A DNA stretch of 46,965 nt, taken from positions 1 to 46,965 of the forward strand of contig NZ_JANIPD030000006.1 in assembly GCF_024609215.1 (NCBI RefSeq), written 5' to 3'. The translations under genes and the position numbers were made by a program. The notes below the pieces were generated by a model. It did no database searches. It was not told the origin of the DNA and was given only the letters and a program-made list of their open reading frames with translations. Numbering within the stretch: the stretch's first letter is position 1; each line of letters begins with the position of its first letter. Of this stretch, positions 33,348 to 40,506 are shown one piece after another. Origin of the DNA: Curtanaerobium respiraculi. Lineage in GTDB: Bacteria > Actinomycetota > Coriobacteriia > Coriobacteriales > Eggerthellaceae.

Positions 33348-34112
33348 ATGAATCGAACGGGAAAGAGTCCGCGCGTCGGCGAGGTATGGGATAGGGTGAC
33401 CCCCCTCGTGCTCGTCGTCGGCGCGATCCTCAGCACGGCGGGCTTCGTGCTCGCCTTCACGCTGGCGGGGCCGGTGAACGGCGCCTCGGTCAACGGGGTG
33501 GAGCTCATCGGCGGGCAGATGGTGGCGAACCAGCTGCTGTTCAGCCAGAAGATCTTCTACTGGCACGTGCCCGTCGCCATCGCCAGCTTCCTCGCCCTGA
33601 CCGTGGAGGCGTACTACAGTGTGCGGTTCCTCATGACGCGGGACGCGGCGTTCGACCTGCGGGCGCAGGTGGCAACCGAAGTCTCCTTCGTCTTCGTGGT
33701 GGCCGTCATGGTCACCGGCGTGCCGTGGACGCGGTTCGAATGGGGCGTGTGGTGGACATGGGACCCGCGTTTGACCACGTACCTGATCCTCATGCTGCTG
33801 GTGATTGCGTACTTCGTGCTGCGCGCCGCCATCGACGACCCCGAGCGCAAGGCCGCGTTCAGCAGCGTATTCGGCATCATCATGTTCGTCGATGTGCCCA
33901 TCTGCATGCTGATCACGCGGCTGATCCCCTCGAGCGTGCATCCGGTGGTGTTCCGCACCGATTCGGGGCTTTCGCCCGACATGCTCATCCCGTTCCTGCT
34001 CTCGCTCTTCGGCATGCTGTGCGTGGTGTACGGCCTGTTCCGGTTGCGTCTCCGCACCGCCGAGCTGTCCGAGCGCGTGGAGCGTGCGAAAGAATTGCTG
34101 GACGAAGAATGA
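33348..34112 (+). CDS. ccmC: CcmC, heme transfer to CcmE
   Basis: A 254-residue membrane protein that loads heme onto CcmE. The WWD motif is EWGVWWTWDPRL (about residues 134-145), with His candidates in FYWHVP (about 70) and SSVHPVV (about 197). Six membrane segments are seen. ATG 33348 has GAAAGGAAAAG upstream; an in-frame TTG at 33327 is less likely. ccmD follows after 43 bases. Confidence 0.93.
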   Translation: MNRTGKSPRVGEVWDRVTPLVLVVGAILSTAGFVLAFTLAGPVNGASVNGVELIGGQMVANQLLFSQKIFYWHVPVAIASFLALTVEAYYSVRFLMTRDAAFDLRAQVATEVSFVFVVAVMVTGVPWTRFEWGVWWTWDPRLTTYLILMLLVIAYFVLRAAIDDPERKAAFSSVFGIIMFVDVPICMLITRLIPSSVHPVVFRTDSGLSPDMLIPFLLSLFGMLCVVYGLFRLRLRTAELSERVERAKELLDEE

Positions 34113-34155
34113 ATGCCGCGCTTGCGTTCCGTGCGATTACCCCTAAGGAGATAGT

Positions 34156-34368
34156 ATGAACCCCATCCTTGAGCAGATCTATGCCACCATCCTCCCGTCC
34201 GCGCCTTTTGTAATTGCCGCGTATGCGTTGATTTGGGTGGCCTTGCTGGTGTACGTTGTCTTCATCACCGTGCGCCTGAAGAAAACCGAGGCGCAGATGG
34301 CAGTGCTGGAGGAAGCCCTTGCGGCTCGCCGGCAAGGTGCCGCGGAAGACATCTTGAAGAAGGATTAA
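34156..34368 (+). CDS. ccmD: CcmD, small membrane subunit of the Ccm complex
   Basis: A 70-residue protein with one membrane helix (about residues 17-38) and a charged cytoplasmic tail, the standard CcmD layout. TAAGGAGAT (34144-34152) precedes ATG 34156. Its family sequence is poorly conserved, so the call rests mostly on size, topology and its place after ccmC. Confidence 0.75.
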   Translation: MNPILEQIYATILPSAPFVIAAYALIWVALLVYVVFITVRLKKTEAQMAVLEEALAARRQGAAEDILKKD

Positions 34369-34371
34369 AGC

Positions 34372-35187
34372 ATGAAAGCACTTATCCCCGCAGCCGGCTT
34401 GGGCACGCGTTTCCTGCCCGCCACCAAAGCGATGCCGAAGGAAATGCTCTTGGTGGTCGACCGTCCCGTCATCCAGTATGTCGTGGAGGAAGGCCTGGCC
34501 AGCGGTGCGGATGAGGTCGTGATCATCAGCAATCACGATAAGAAGGCCATCGAGCAGCATTTCAGGCAGGATGACGAGCTCGTGCGGCTGCTTCGCGCGC
34601 GCGGCAAGGATGACCGCGCTGACGCCGTGCACCATGCGGGCAACCTCCCCGTGAGCTTCGTGTACCAGAACGAGCCCCTGGGCCTGGGCGACGCCGTGCA
34701 TTGCGCCGCCGAGAGGACCGGCGACGAGCCGTTCTACGTCCTTCTGGGCGATGTGATCGTCCCCAGCTACAACATCCTCAACCGGATGAAGAAGGTTTCC
34801 GACGACCATGGCGGCGCGAGCGTGATCGCCGTCATGCCGGTTGCGCACGACAAGGTCGACCGCTTCGGCGTCATCGCCGGCGAGGAGATCGACAGCAACG
34901 TATGGAAGGTCACGGGCCTCGTGGAGAAGCCGCGCGTGTGGGAGGCTCCCTCGAACATGGTCGTGTTCGGCCGTTACCTGCTGACGCCGCGCGTCATGGA
35001 CCTGCTCGCCACGACGAAGCCGGGGGAGGGCGGCGAGATCCAACTGACCGACGCACTGGCGGCGCTCTTGGGCGAAGAGGAGATGTACGCGCTGGTCGTC
35101 GCCCCGGACGAGGGTTTCGACACCGGCACCGTGGACACCTGGCTGGACACCAACAACCGCCTGTACGTGCGCCGCAACGCGCTGTAA
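34372..35187 (+). CDS. galU: UTP-glucose-1-phosphate uridylyltransferase
   Basis: A 271-residue nucleotidyltransferase that makes UDP-glucose. The signature PAAGLGTRFLPATKAMPKEM (residues 6-25, of which GxGTRxLPxTK binds UTP) is clear, then QYVVEEGLASGADEVVIIS (about 36-54), the GDVIVPS metal site (about 125) and a C-terminal FDTGTVDTWL. The start is only three bases after ccmD, with AAGGA upstream, so it is read from the ccm transcript. The link to cytochrome biogenesis is probably only positional. Confidence 0.95.
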   Translation: MKALIPAAGLGTRFLPATKAMPKEMLLVVDRPVIQYVVEEGLASGADEVVIISNHDKKAIEQHFRQDDELVRLLRARGKDDRADAVHHAGNLPVSFVYQNEPLGLGDAVHCAAERTGDEPFYVLLGDVIVPSYNILNRMKKVSDDHGGASVIAVMPVAHDKVDRFGVIAGEEIDSNVWKVTGLVEKPRVWEAPSNMVVFGRYLLTPRVMDLLATTKPGEGGEIQLTDALAALLGEEEMYALVVAPDEGFDTGTVDTWLDTNNRLYVRRNAL

Positions 35188-35214
35188 CGCCGTTCGAATT
35201 GCGAGGGAGGATCC

Positions 35215-36102
35215 ATGCCCGACATTCAGATGAGGTTCCACCGCGATATGCTCGTCATCTCCGAGCCGCTGAACGGCGTGCTCTCGAAGGCGGGGTACGA
35301 TGTGGAATCGGGGTTGGAGATGCTCGACCTGCTCGAGGAAGAAGCCGTCGAGCAGGCTCTCCGCACCCAGATGGCGGCGGGGCCGCAATGCCTGTGCACG
35401 CCCACCTTCGGCATCACGCGCGCCCGGCTCGCCCACGCCCGCATGCGCGACCGCCAGCGCGATGCGGCGCAAGCGGCGATCGGGCTGTGCCGTCCGTTCC
35501 GCCCGCAGCACCTCATCGCGGAGGTAGGGTCCACCCGCCTGCCGCTGGACGCGATGTCGAAGGCGTCGCTTGTGGCCAACCGCGACCAGTATGCGGAGGC
35601 GGTGGTCGCGTTCGGGCCGGAAAACGTGGACGCTTTCCTCTTCAACGGGCTGGCGGGCGCCGAAGACGTCCGATGCGCCCTCATGGGGGCGCGCAAGGAG
35701 TGCGCGACGCCCGTCATCGTCAGCGTCGACGTGGATGATCAAGGCACGCTGCTCGGCCGCAGCCAGACGATCGAGGACGTGCTTGCCGTTGCGGACGATC
35801 TCCAAGCTGATGCGGTGGGTATCCGCACGAAGGCCGCCCCGTCCGATGCCGCGGCGATCGCGAGGCGCATGGCCCGGGCGAGCGGGTTGCCCATCCTCGT
35901 GCAGCTGGACGTGGGGGAGCCGGCGCCGCGCCGGGTCGCGCCCGCGGAGGGTAACCCCTACTGGCATCCCGACACCATGGTTGCCGCCGCAGAGCTTCTT
36001 CGCGCCGCCGGCGTGCAGTTCCTGCGTGCCGCAGGCTCGGCGACGCCCAGCTACACCGGCGCCCTCTCCGCCGCGACGGCGGGGCTCCCGACCGTTCGGT
36101 AG
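35215..36102 (+). CDS. Homocysteine methyltransferase-like protein lacking zinc cysteines
   Basis: A 295-residue TIM-barrel protein resembling the MetH homocysteine-binding domain: LNGVLSKAGYDV (about residues 19-30), TPTFGITRARLAHARM (about 63-78, matching the TNTFG region), a glycine-rich GSTRLPLD (about 104) and SVDVDDQGTLL (about 164). In MetH the zinc is held by Cys in GxNC and in GGCCGT. At the matching places this protein has GIRTKAAP (about 200-207) and RAAGSATPSYTG (about 271-282), so all three ligands are gone. It is probably not a normal methyltransferase. GGGAGG precedes ATG 35215. Confidence 0.65.
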   Translation: MPDIQMRFHRDMLVISEPLNGVLSKAGYDVESGLEMLDLLEEEAVEQALRTQMAAGPQCLCTPTFGITRARLAHARMRDRQRDAAQAAIGLCRPFRPQHLIAEVGSTRLPLDAMSKASLVANRDQYAEAVVAFGPENVDAFLFNGLAGAEDVRCALMGARKECATPVIVSVDVDDQGTLLGRSQTIEDVLAVADDLQADAVGIRTKAAPSDAAAIARRMARASGLPILVQLDVGEPAPRRVAPAEGNPYWHPDTMVAAAELLRAAGVQFLRAAGSATPSYTGALSAATAGLPTVR

Positions 36103-36104
36103 CC

Positions 36105-36374
36105 ATGGCACGCCGCCAGCCCATCACCAACCTGCAGCGTTCCGAGGATTACGGGATATTGCAGCATCTCATCGACGTACTGTTCGGCGACGCCGAGTTC
36201 GTTCGCCGCGTGGATGCGATCGTGCTGGCTGAATCGTTCGACCTGCCGGCCGATTTGGTCGAGATAGTGAACCTGCTTCCTCCTGGCACGTACACGCGGC
36301 AACGCATGTGCGATCAGCTGAACAGCGCGATCAGCGGCCATGCTTGGGGCCAGGTGTACGGGACCGTCGAATAG
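36105..36374 (+). CDS. Small protein of unknown function
   Basis: An 89-residue protein starting two bases after the preceding stop, so it is cotranscribed with the methyltransferase-like gene. It is mostly helical by eye, with a hydrophobic-charged repeat (FVRRVDAIVLAESFDLPADL, about residues 32-51) and a tail TRQRMCDQLNSAI (about 64-76) that resembles a DNA- or RNA-binding helix. I do not recognise the family. Confidence 0.55.
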   Translation: MARRQPITNLQRSEDYGILQHLIDVLFGDAEFVRRVDAIVLAESFDLPADLVEIVNLLPPGTYTRQRMCDQLNSAISGHAWGQVYGTVE

Positions 36375-36534
36375 CCTCGGCAGCATCGCGCGGCAGCACG
36401 CCACCGGTTTCGCGGCATCGGCGATCCCGTCCGAGGCATTCCGATAGCGCCCGGCGCGGGCGCGGAGGGTGCGTTTTCCCGTCGCGATGGGCGGGACGCA
36501 AAGCATTCCTCCCTTTGGGCGTCAAAGTCAAGAC

Positions 36535-36562
36535 TTGTCTTTGGGAATGGCGAAAGTATCCT
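36535..36562 (+). promoter_or_regulatory. Promoter of the putative 6S RNA
   Basis: TTGTCT (36535-36540) and TATCCT (36557-36562) are 16 bases apart. A start 7-8 bases downstream would fall at the first base of the closing stem of the RNA described at 36567. Confidence 0.6.
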
Positions 36563-36566
36563 GAAA

Positions 36567-36741
36567 ATAGTTCCACCTTCGTTCCTCGTTTTTTGCGATG
36601 GACCGATGCATTTTCTTTGGGAGCTCCAGATTGCCGTCGGAATGGGAATTGGCATCCGTTGATGCGAAAGCCAGGAAGTCGGCTGCGGGCACCCACCTTT
36701 CTTAGGTGGGTTCATCCTAAGGGCGGGGGTGGAACTTTCTC
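36567..36741 (+). ncRNA. ssrS: Probable 6S RNA
   Basis: An RNA of about 175 bases is predicted from structure. AGTTCCACCTTCG (36569-36581) pairs with CGGGGGTGGAACT (36724-36736) as a 13-bp closing stem (two G.T pairs). On the 3' side of an open central region sits a perfect hairpin ACCCACCT/AGGTGGGT (36691-36698 with 36704-36711) around TTCTT, followed by TTCATCCTAAGGGC. This 3' hairpin and following bases recall 6S RNAs of Gram-positive bacteria, and in Bacillus bsrA lies close to rarA (yrvN). 6S RNA mimics an open promoter and holds sigma-70 RNA polymerase. The length, promoter and rarA neighbourhood all fit; the call was not checked with a model. The rest of 36375-36534 shows nothing. Confidence 0.72.
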
Positions 36742-36766
36742 TGCACCGTCGTATACAATGACTTCC

Positions 36767-38077
36767 ATGGACACTCTTTTCAGCGACTTGGCGGATCAGG
36801 CGAGGCGGCGGATCGCCCCCTTGGCCGTTCGCATGCGCCCCCGCACCCTGAGCGAGCTCGTGGGCCAGCAGCAGGCAGTGGGCCCGGATAGCTGGCTTGC
36901 CCGCGCGATCGAGCGCGACACCCTGACCAGCGTGATCCTCTTCGGACCGGCCGGCACGGGGAAGACCAGCATCGTGCGCATCATCGCCGAGCACACGAAA
37001 GCGATGTTCGTCGAGGTCAGCGCGATCGGAGGCACGGTTGCCGACCTGCGGCGCGAGATCAAGGCCGCCGACGAGCGGCTTGCCCTGCAGGGCAGGCGCA
37101 CCATCCTCTTCGTGGACGAGATCCACCGCTTCAACCGCAGCCAGCAGGATGCGCTCCTGCATGCGGTGGAAGACCGCACGGTGGTGCTGGTGGGTGCCAC
37201 GACCGAGAACCCGTTTTTCGAGGTCAACACCGCGTTGCTGTCCCGCAGCCGCGTGGTGGAGCTGAAGGCGCTCTCCGATGGCGAAATCGGCGAGCTGCTC
37301 GACCATGCGCTCGAGGACGAGCGCGGCTTCGGCGGCGCCTACGCGCTTTCCGACGAAGCGCGCGACCGCATCGAGCTGCTTTCCGGCGGCGATGGGCGCA
37401 GTGCGTTGACGACGCTCGAGCTCGCCGCCGCCCTGGTGGACGCGGGCACGCCGGACGCGCCCGCGGTGATCGGGCTGGACGACGTGGACACCGCCACGCC
37501 GTACCGCATGCTTCCCTATGACAAGGGGAAGGATATGCATTACGACGTGATCAGCGCCTTCATCAAGAGCATGCGCGGGAGCGATCCCGATGCCGCCCTA
37601 TACTGGCTGGCGCGCATGATCGACGGCGGGGAGGATCCGAAGTTCATCGCGCGGCGCATGGTGATCGCCGCATCGGAGGACGTGGGCAACGCCGATCCCC
37701 AGGCGCTGCTCGTCGCCACGGCCGCGTTCAAGGCAGCGGAGGTGATCGGCCTGCCGGAATGCCGCATCAACCTTGCGCAGGCCGCTATCTATCTCGCGTT
37801 GGCGCCCAAGAGCAATGCGGCGGAGGCGGGCATCGATGCCGCCCTCGCGGAGGTGCGCCATGGGCCCGCGCGCGATGTGCCCAGCCACCTGCGCGACCGC
37901 CATCGCCCCGGCTCGGAGGGGTACGGCGAATACAAATACCCCCACGATTTTCCCGGAGGTTGGGCGGATCAGCGCTATCTCCCCGAAGGCTTGGAGAAGG
38001 GTGCGTTCTTCCATCCCACCGAACGTGGATGGGAAGCTTATCGCGTGGAAACCACCCGCCGCGACCGCAAGGGGTGA
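36767..38077 (+). CDS. rarA: Replication-associated recombination protein A (RarA/MgsA)
   Basis: A 436-residue AAA+ ATPase of stalled-fork maintenance. Motifs: GPAGTGKTS Walker A (about residues 64-72), LFVDEIHRFNRSQQDALL (about 115-132, Walker B with family-specific RFN), GATTENP sensor 1 (about 144) and the conserved SFIKSMRGSDPDAALYWLAR (about 262-281; starts ISAFIKS here). The C-terminus YPHDFPGGW is a RarA signature. ATG 36767 or 36758 are possible; a TACAAT at 36754-36759 lies so close that a nearly leaderless mRNA starting at 36767 is possible. The last codons (GCGACCGCAAGGGGTGA) lie inside the 168-bp repeat. Confidence 0.93.
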   Translation: MDTLFSDLADQARRRIAPLAVRMRPRTLSELVGQQQAVGPDSWLARAIERDTLTSVILFGPAGTGKTSIVRIIAEHTKAMFVEVSAIGGTVADLRREIKAADERLALQGRRTILFVDEIHRFNRSQQDALLHAVEDRTVVLVGATTENPFFEVNTALLSRSRVVELKALSDGEIGELLDHALEDERGFGGAYALSDEARDRIELLSGGDGRSALTTLELAAALVDAGTPDAPAVIGLDDVDTATPYRMLPYDKGKDMHYDVISAFIKSMRGSDPDAALYWLARMIDGGEDPKFIARRMVIAASEDVGNADPQALLVATAAFKAAEVIGLPECRINLAQAAIYLALAPKSNAAEAGIDAALAEVRHGPARDVPSHLRDRHRPGSEGYGEYKYPHDFPGGWADQRYLPEGLEKGAFFHPTERGWEAYRVETTRRDRKG

Positions 38078-38227
38078 GGAGTCCGCGCCCGCCGCGATCG
38101 GGGCAGACGAGCCTTACGGGTTGCGGAAAATGCATAGCGAAACGGGCGCCCTGCCTTGTGGGGGCTGCTCCAAACCATCCAATTCCCCCAGGCTGCGTCG
38201 TAGAATTTCCCGGAGGTATATCGGGCG
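38060..38227 (+). repeat. 168-bp direct repeat, copy 1 (rarA 3' end plus intergenic)
   Basis: Identical to 39801-39968 except at one position (C38199 versus G39940). It covers the last codons and stop of rarA and the following intergenic sequence, including a GGGGG/CCCCC hairpin and TAGAATTT. In this copy the -10 context is TCGTAGAAT. The identity starts inside the rarA coding end and stops at GGGCG, after which the flanks differ. Confidence 0.97.
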
Positions 38228-38281
38228 AATTGGCGACCGGGTCCCTTTGTAAATTCCGCATCCGCATCGCAGGGCATCCTA

Positions 38282-39718
38282 TCATCCTCGACGGTCGCTG
38301 ACGATTCTGTTTTTGTCGATGAGGATGAGGGATCTTCCGCTTCCCGATTGCTCGATGAGAGCGTCTTCGAAACCGGTTGCGGAGAACAGCCCGACGAGCG
38401 TGCGTTGGTCGGAACCGGGGATCGAGGGCAGCTTCGCAAGGACTTCTTGGAGCTCGCGCACCGAGAACGCCTTGGTTGCATGGTATTTGCATTCCCCAAC
38501 GAATCGAGCGGGGCTCGTCCCCTCCGTCGCCTGGGCGCATACGTCGGCCTCGACGCTTCCGGATCGGTTCCAGTACGATGCGATCCGCTTCGGTGAAAAA
38601 GGTATCTGCCCCTGTGTGCAAAGCCTGCCGAACGTCTCGCGCGAGATGTCCTCGAATGCGAAGGGCACATGGTTGCTGCGAAACGTTTTCATCATCGCAT
38701 CGTTGCTCGGCCCCAGATTGCCCATTTCCAGCTCTCCCTCGAACGGTTGCACGTAGCGCAGCCAAAAACGAAGGAACGGATCGGTTATATGGTACAAGCC
38801 GTTCTTGCTGCGCTCGGGCTTGTCCTCGTTGAAGGGCACCCTTCTCTCCAGGTATCCCAATGAGATGAGTATCTTGAGGTATCCTGTCAAATCGCTTGCC
38901 CGCTTTCCGACCATGCGCGAGATGTCGGAAAGCCTGTGGTGGCCGAGGGCGATGGCGGTCAGCAACGTAAGGTAGTTCACGGGATCGCTGAGGTCTTGCC
39001 CCAGCAGAAAATAAGGCTCTTCGTGCAAAAAGCCGGTTGTCCGTAAAACATTCTCCGCTATCGCCCGGTCCACGTCGCTTTCTTCGCGGAACGAATCCGC
39101 TTCGAAGAATTCCAGATATTTCGGAACCCCGCCCGTGACCGAGTAGAGTTCGACCAGCCTTTTGAAGGGGGTCCCGACGAAATGGGCCTCCAATTCATGG
39201 AACGGGAGGGGAGGCAGTTTCAGCTGGCTTGTCCGCCTGCCGTAAAGGGGGCTCTCGCGAGAGAGGATCTGGTCGCGCATCATATGAACGGATGAGCCGC
39301 ATAGAATGAGCATTACATTGGCCTGGGAGAGCATCTCGTCCCAAGCGCTCTGGAGCACCGAAAGGAATGCGGGGTTCGTTTTTGCGAGATAGGGAAGTTC
39401 GTCGATCACGAGAACTTTCTTCGTCTCGGGGTCGAAAGCCGCGAAGGCGTTGAATAGGGGGCGCCAATCGGTGAAAGAGGCTTCTGCAAGATAGCCTGCC
39501 CCGGTGAAGCTTGCGACGAGCCTGGCAAATCGCTGCAGGTTCATGGGCTCGCTTTCCTGCGAGGCGAGGAAGTAAAGCGCATTTTTGCCGGAGACGAACT
39601 CCTTGACGAGCCTGGTCTTCCCGATGCGCCGGCGACCATAGATAACGACGAATCCATGGTCCCGCGCGTACTCTCGTTCGAGTATCGCAAGTTCGGATTC
39701 CCTGCCGATGAACTCCAT
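38282..39718 (-). CDS. AAA+ ATPase with DUF234 nuclease-like domain, inserted gene
   Basis: A 478-residue protein of the ATPase_2/DUF234 family (AAA-type proteins with a C-terminal restriction-endonuclease-like domain), frequent in archaea and in some gut bacteria. Walker A YGRRRIGKTRL (about residues 24-34), Walker B VLVIDELPYL (about 97-106) and an arginine-rich RRTSQLKLPPL segment are clear. The C-terminal part carries EADVCAQ and FVGECKY (about 405-425), fitting a D...ExK nuclease site. A winged-helix-like region lies between. ATG 39718 has AGGGGAGAG upstream and an almost pure A+T promoter. It is opposite in strand to its neighbours and lies between two copies of a 168-bp repeat. Its role is unknown; defence or element maintenance is possible. 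Confidence 0.85.
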   Translation of the reverse strand: MEFIGRESELAILEREYARDHGFVVIYGRRRIGKTRLVKEFVSGKNALYFLASQESEPMNLQRFARLVASFTGAGYLAEASFTDWRPLFNAFAAFDPETKKVLVIDELPYLAKTNPAFLSVLQSAWDEMLSQANVMLILCGSSVHMMRDQILSRESPLYGRRTSQLKLPPLPFHELEAHFVGTPFKRLVELYSVTGGVPKYLEFFEADSFREESDVDRAIAENVLRTTGFLHEEPYFLLGQDLSDPVNYLTLLTAIALGHHRLSDISRMVGKRASDLTGYLKILISLGYLERRVPFNEDKPERSKNGLYHITDPFLRFWLRYVQPFEGELEMGNLGPSNDAMMKTFRSNHVPFAFEDISRETFGRLCTQGQIPFSPKRIASYWNRSGSVEADVCAQATEGTSPARFVGECKYHATKAFSVRELQEVLAKLPSIPGSDQRTLVGLFSATGFEDALIEQSGSGRSLILIDKNRIVSDRRG

Positions 39719-39736
39719 GAGTCTCTCCCCTTCGGT

Positions 39737-39776
39737 TTTAATAATAAAAGATTTTATCATAAAAAATATTATTAAA
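39737..39776 (-). promoter_or_regulatory. AT-rich promoter with 10-bp inverted repeat
   Basis: TTTAATAATA (39737-39746) and TATTATTAAA (39767-39776) are perfect 10-bp arms 20 bases apart, in a stretch of about 45 bases that is nearly all A+T. It lies 19-58 bases before the ATPase start. Likely it holds the promoter (TGATAAAAT on the - strand) and an operator for an autoregulator, perhaps the ATPase itself. The composition marks the DUF234 gene as foreign. Confidence 0.6.
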
Positions 39777-39800
39777 TGAAATACGACCGGTGGCATTTGA

Positions 39801-39968
39801 CGCGACCGCAAGGGGTGAGGAGTCCGCGCCCGCCGCGATCGGGGCAGACGAGCCTTACGGGTTGCGGAAAATGCATAGCGAAACGGGCGCCCTGCCTTGT
39901 GGGGGCTGCTCCAAACCATCCAATTCCCCCAGGCTGCGTGGTAGAATTTCCCGGAGGTATATCGGGCG
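39801..39968 (+). repeat. 168-bp direct repeat, copy 2
   Basis: Second copy of the repeat seen at 38060-38227, 1741 bases downstream, 167 of 168 bases identical. Here the copy keeps TGGTAGAAT (39939-39947) and lies just before the DUF948-like gene, so it supplies the promoter of the 40002 operon. It also retains a rarA 3' tail that no longer joins to rarA. Confidence 0.97.
39939..39947 (+). promoter_or_regulatory. Extended -10 promoter of the 40002-46588 operon
   Basis: TGGTAGAAT matches the extended -10 seen before metG and veg. It is 54 bases upstream of ATG 40002. In the first repeat copy the G of TG is C. No -35 is obvious. Confidence 0.55.
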
Positions 39969-40001
39969 GCTGGCGCCCCCTTCGGCAGAGAGGTAACTTC
40001 A

Positions 40002-40499
40002 ATGGATGCTGCGACACTTCTTAACGCGCTGCTCGTGCTCGCTATCGTTTTCGCGGTCGTCGCGCTGGGCGTGCTCTTCCTCCGTCTGAAAAAGACGGTC
40101 GATGCCGTCACGTCGATGGTCGACGACATGAAGGCGAGGCTCATGCCCACGCTGGGCCATGTGGAGCAGCTCACGAACGACCTCCAGCCCGTCGTGAAGA
40201 AGGCGAACCCCCTCATGGATCGCGTGAACCTTACCGTCGACGAGCTCAACCTGGAACTCATGCGCGTGGACCAGCTCCTCAGCGACCTGGGTGATGTGAC
40301 GGCGACCGCTTCCAACGCCGCGGGCGCGGTGGATACCGTCACGGCGGCGCCCGCCAAGCTGGTCACCTCCGTTTCGGATCGCTTCTATCGCGCCCTGAAC
40401 GGCAAGAAGACGTCTTCCATGTCCGCCCAGCTGGCGGAGGCCGCCGAAGAGCGCGTGGAGGAAGCGTCCGACGGGGATTCAGCGGATAAGGTCGAGTAG
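40002..40499 (+). CDS. Small membrane protein, DUF948-like
   Basis: A 165-residue protein with one N-terminal membrane helix (about residues 7-28) and a long, heptad-like helical region (about 30-115) of the kind seen in DUF948 proteins (residues such as VEQLTNDLQPVVKKANPLMD). The acidic tail is variable. Function is unknown; these proteins are often found near cell-envelope genes. AGAGAGGT precedes ATG 40002. It starts an operon with the AI-2E-like permease and two Pip proteins. Confidence 0.7.
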   Translation: MDAATLLNALLVLAIVFAVVALGVLFLRLKKTVDAVTSMVDDMKARLMPTLGHVEQLTNDLQPVVKKANPLMDRVNLTVDELNLELMRVDQLLSDLGDVTATASNAAGAVDTVTAAPAKLVTSVSDRFYRALNGKKTSSMSAQLAEAAEERVEEASDGDSADKVE

Positions 40500-40506
40500 C
40501 CTCTCC

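Noticed and set aside
38060-39968. Insertion sequence between rarA and the 40002 operon
   Set aside because: There is no transposase, no terminal inverted repeat and the flanking repeat is host sequence.
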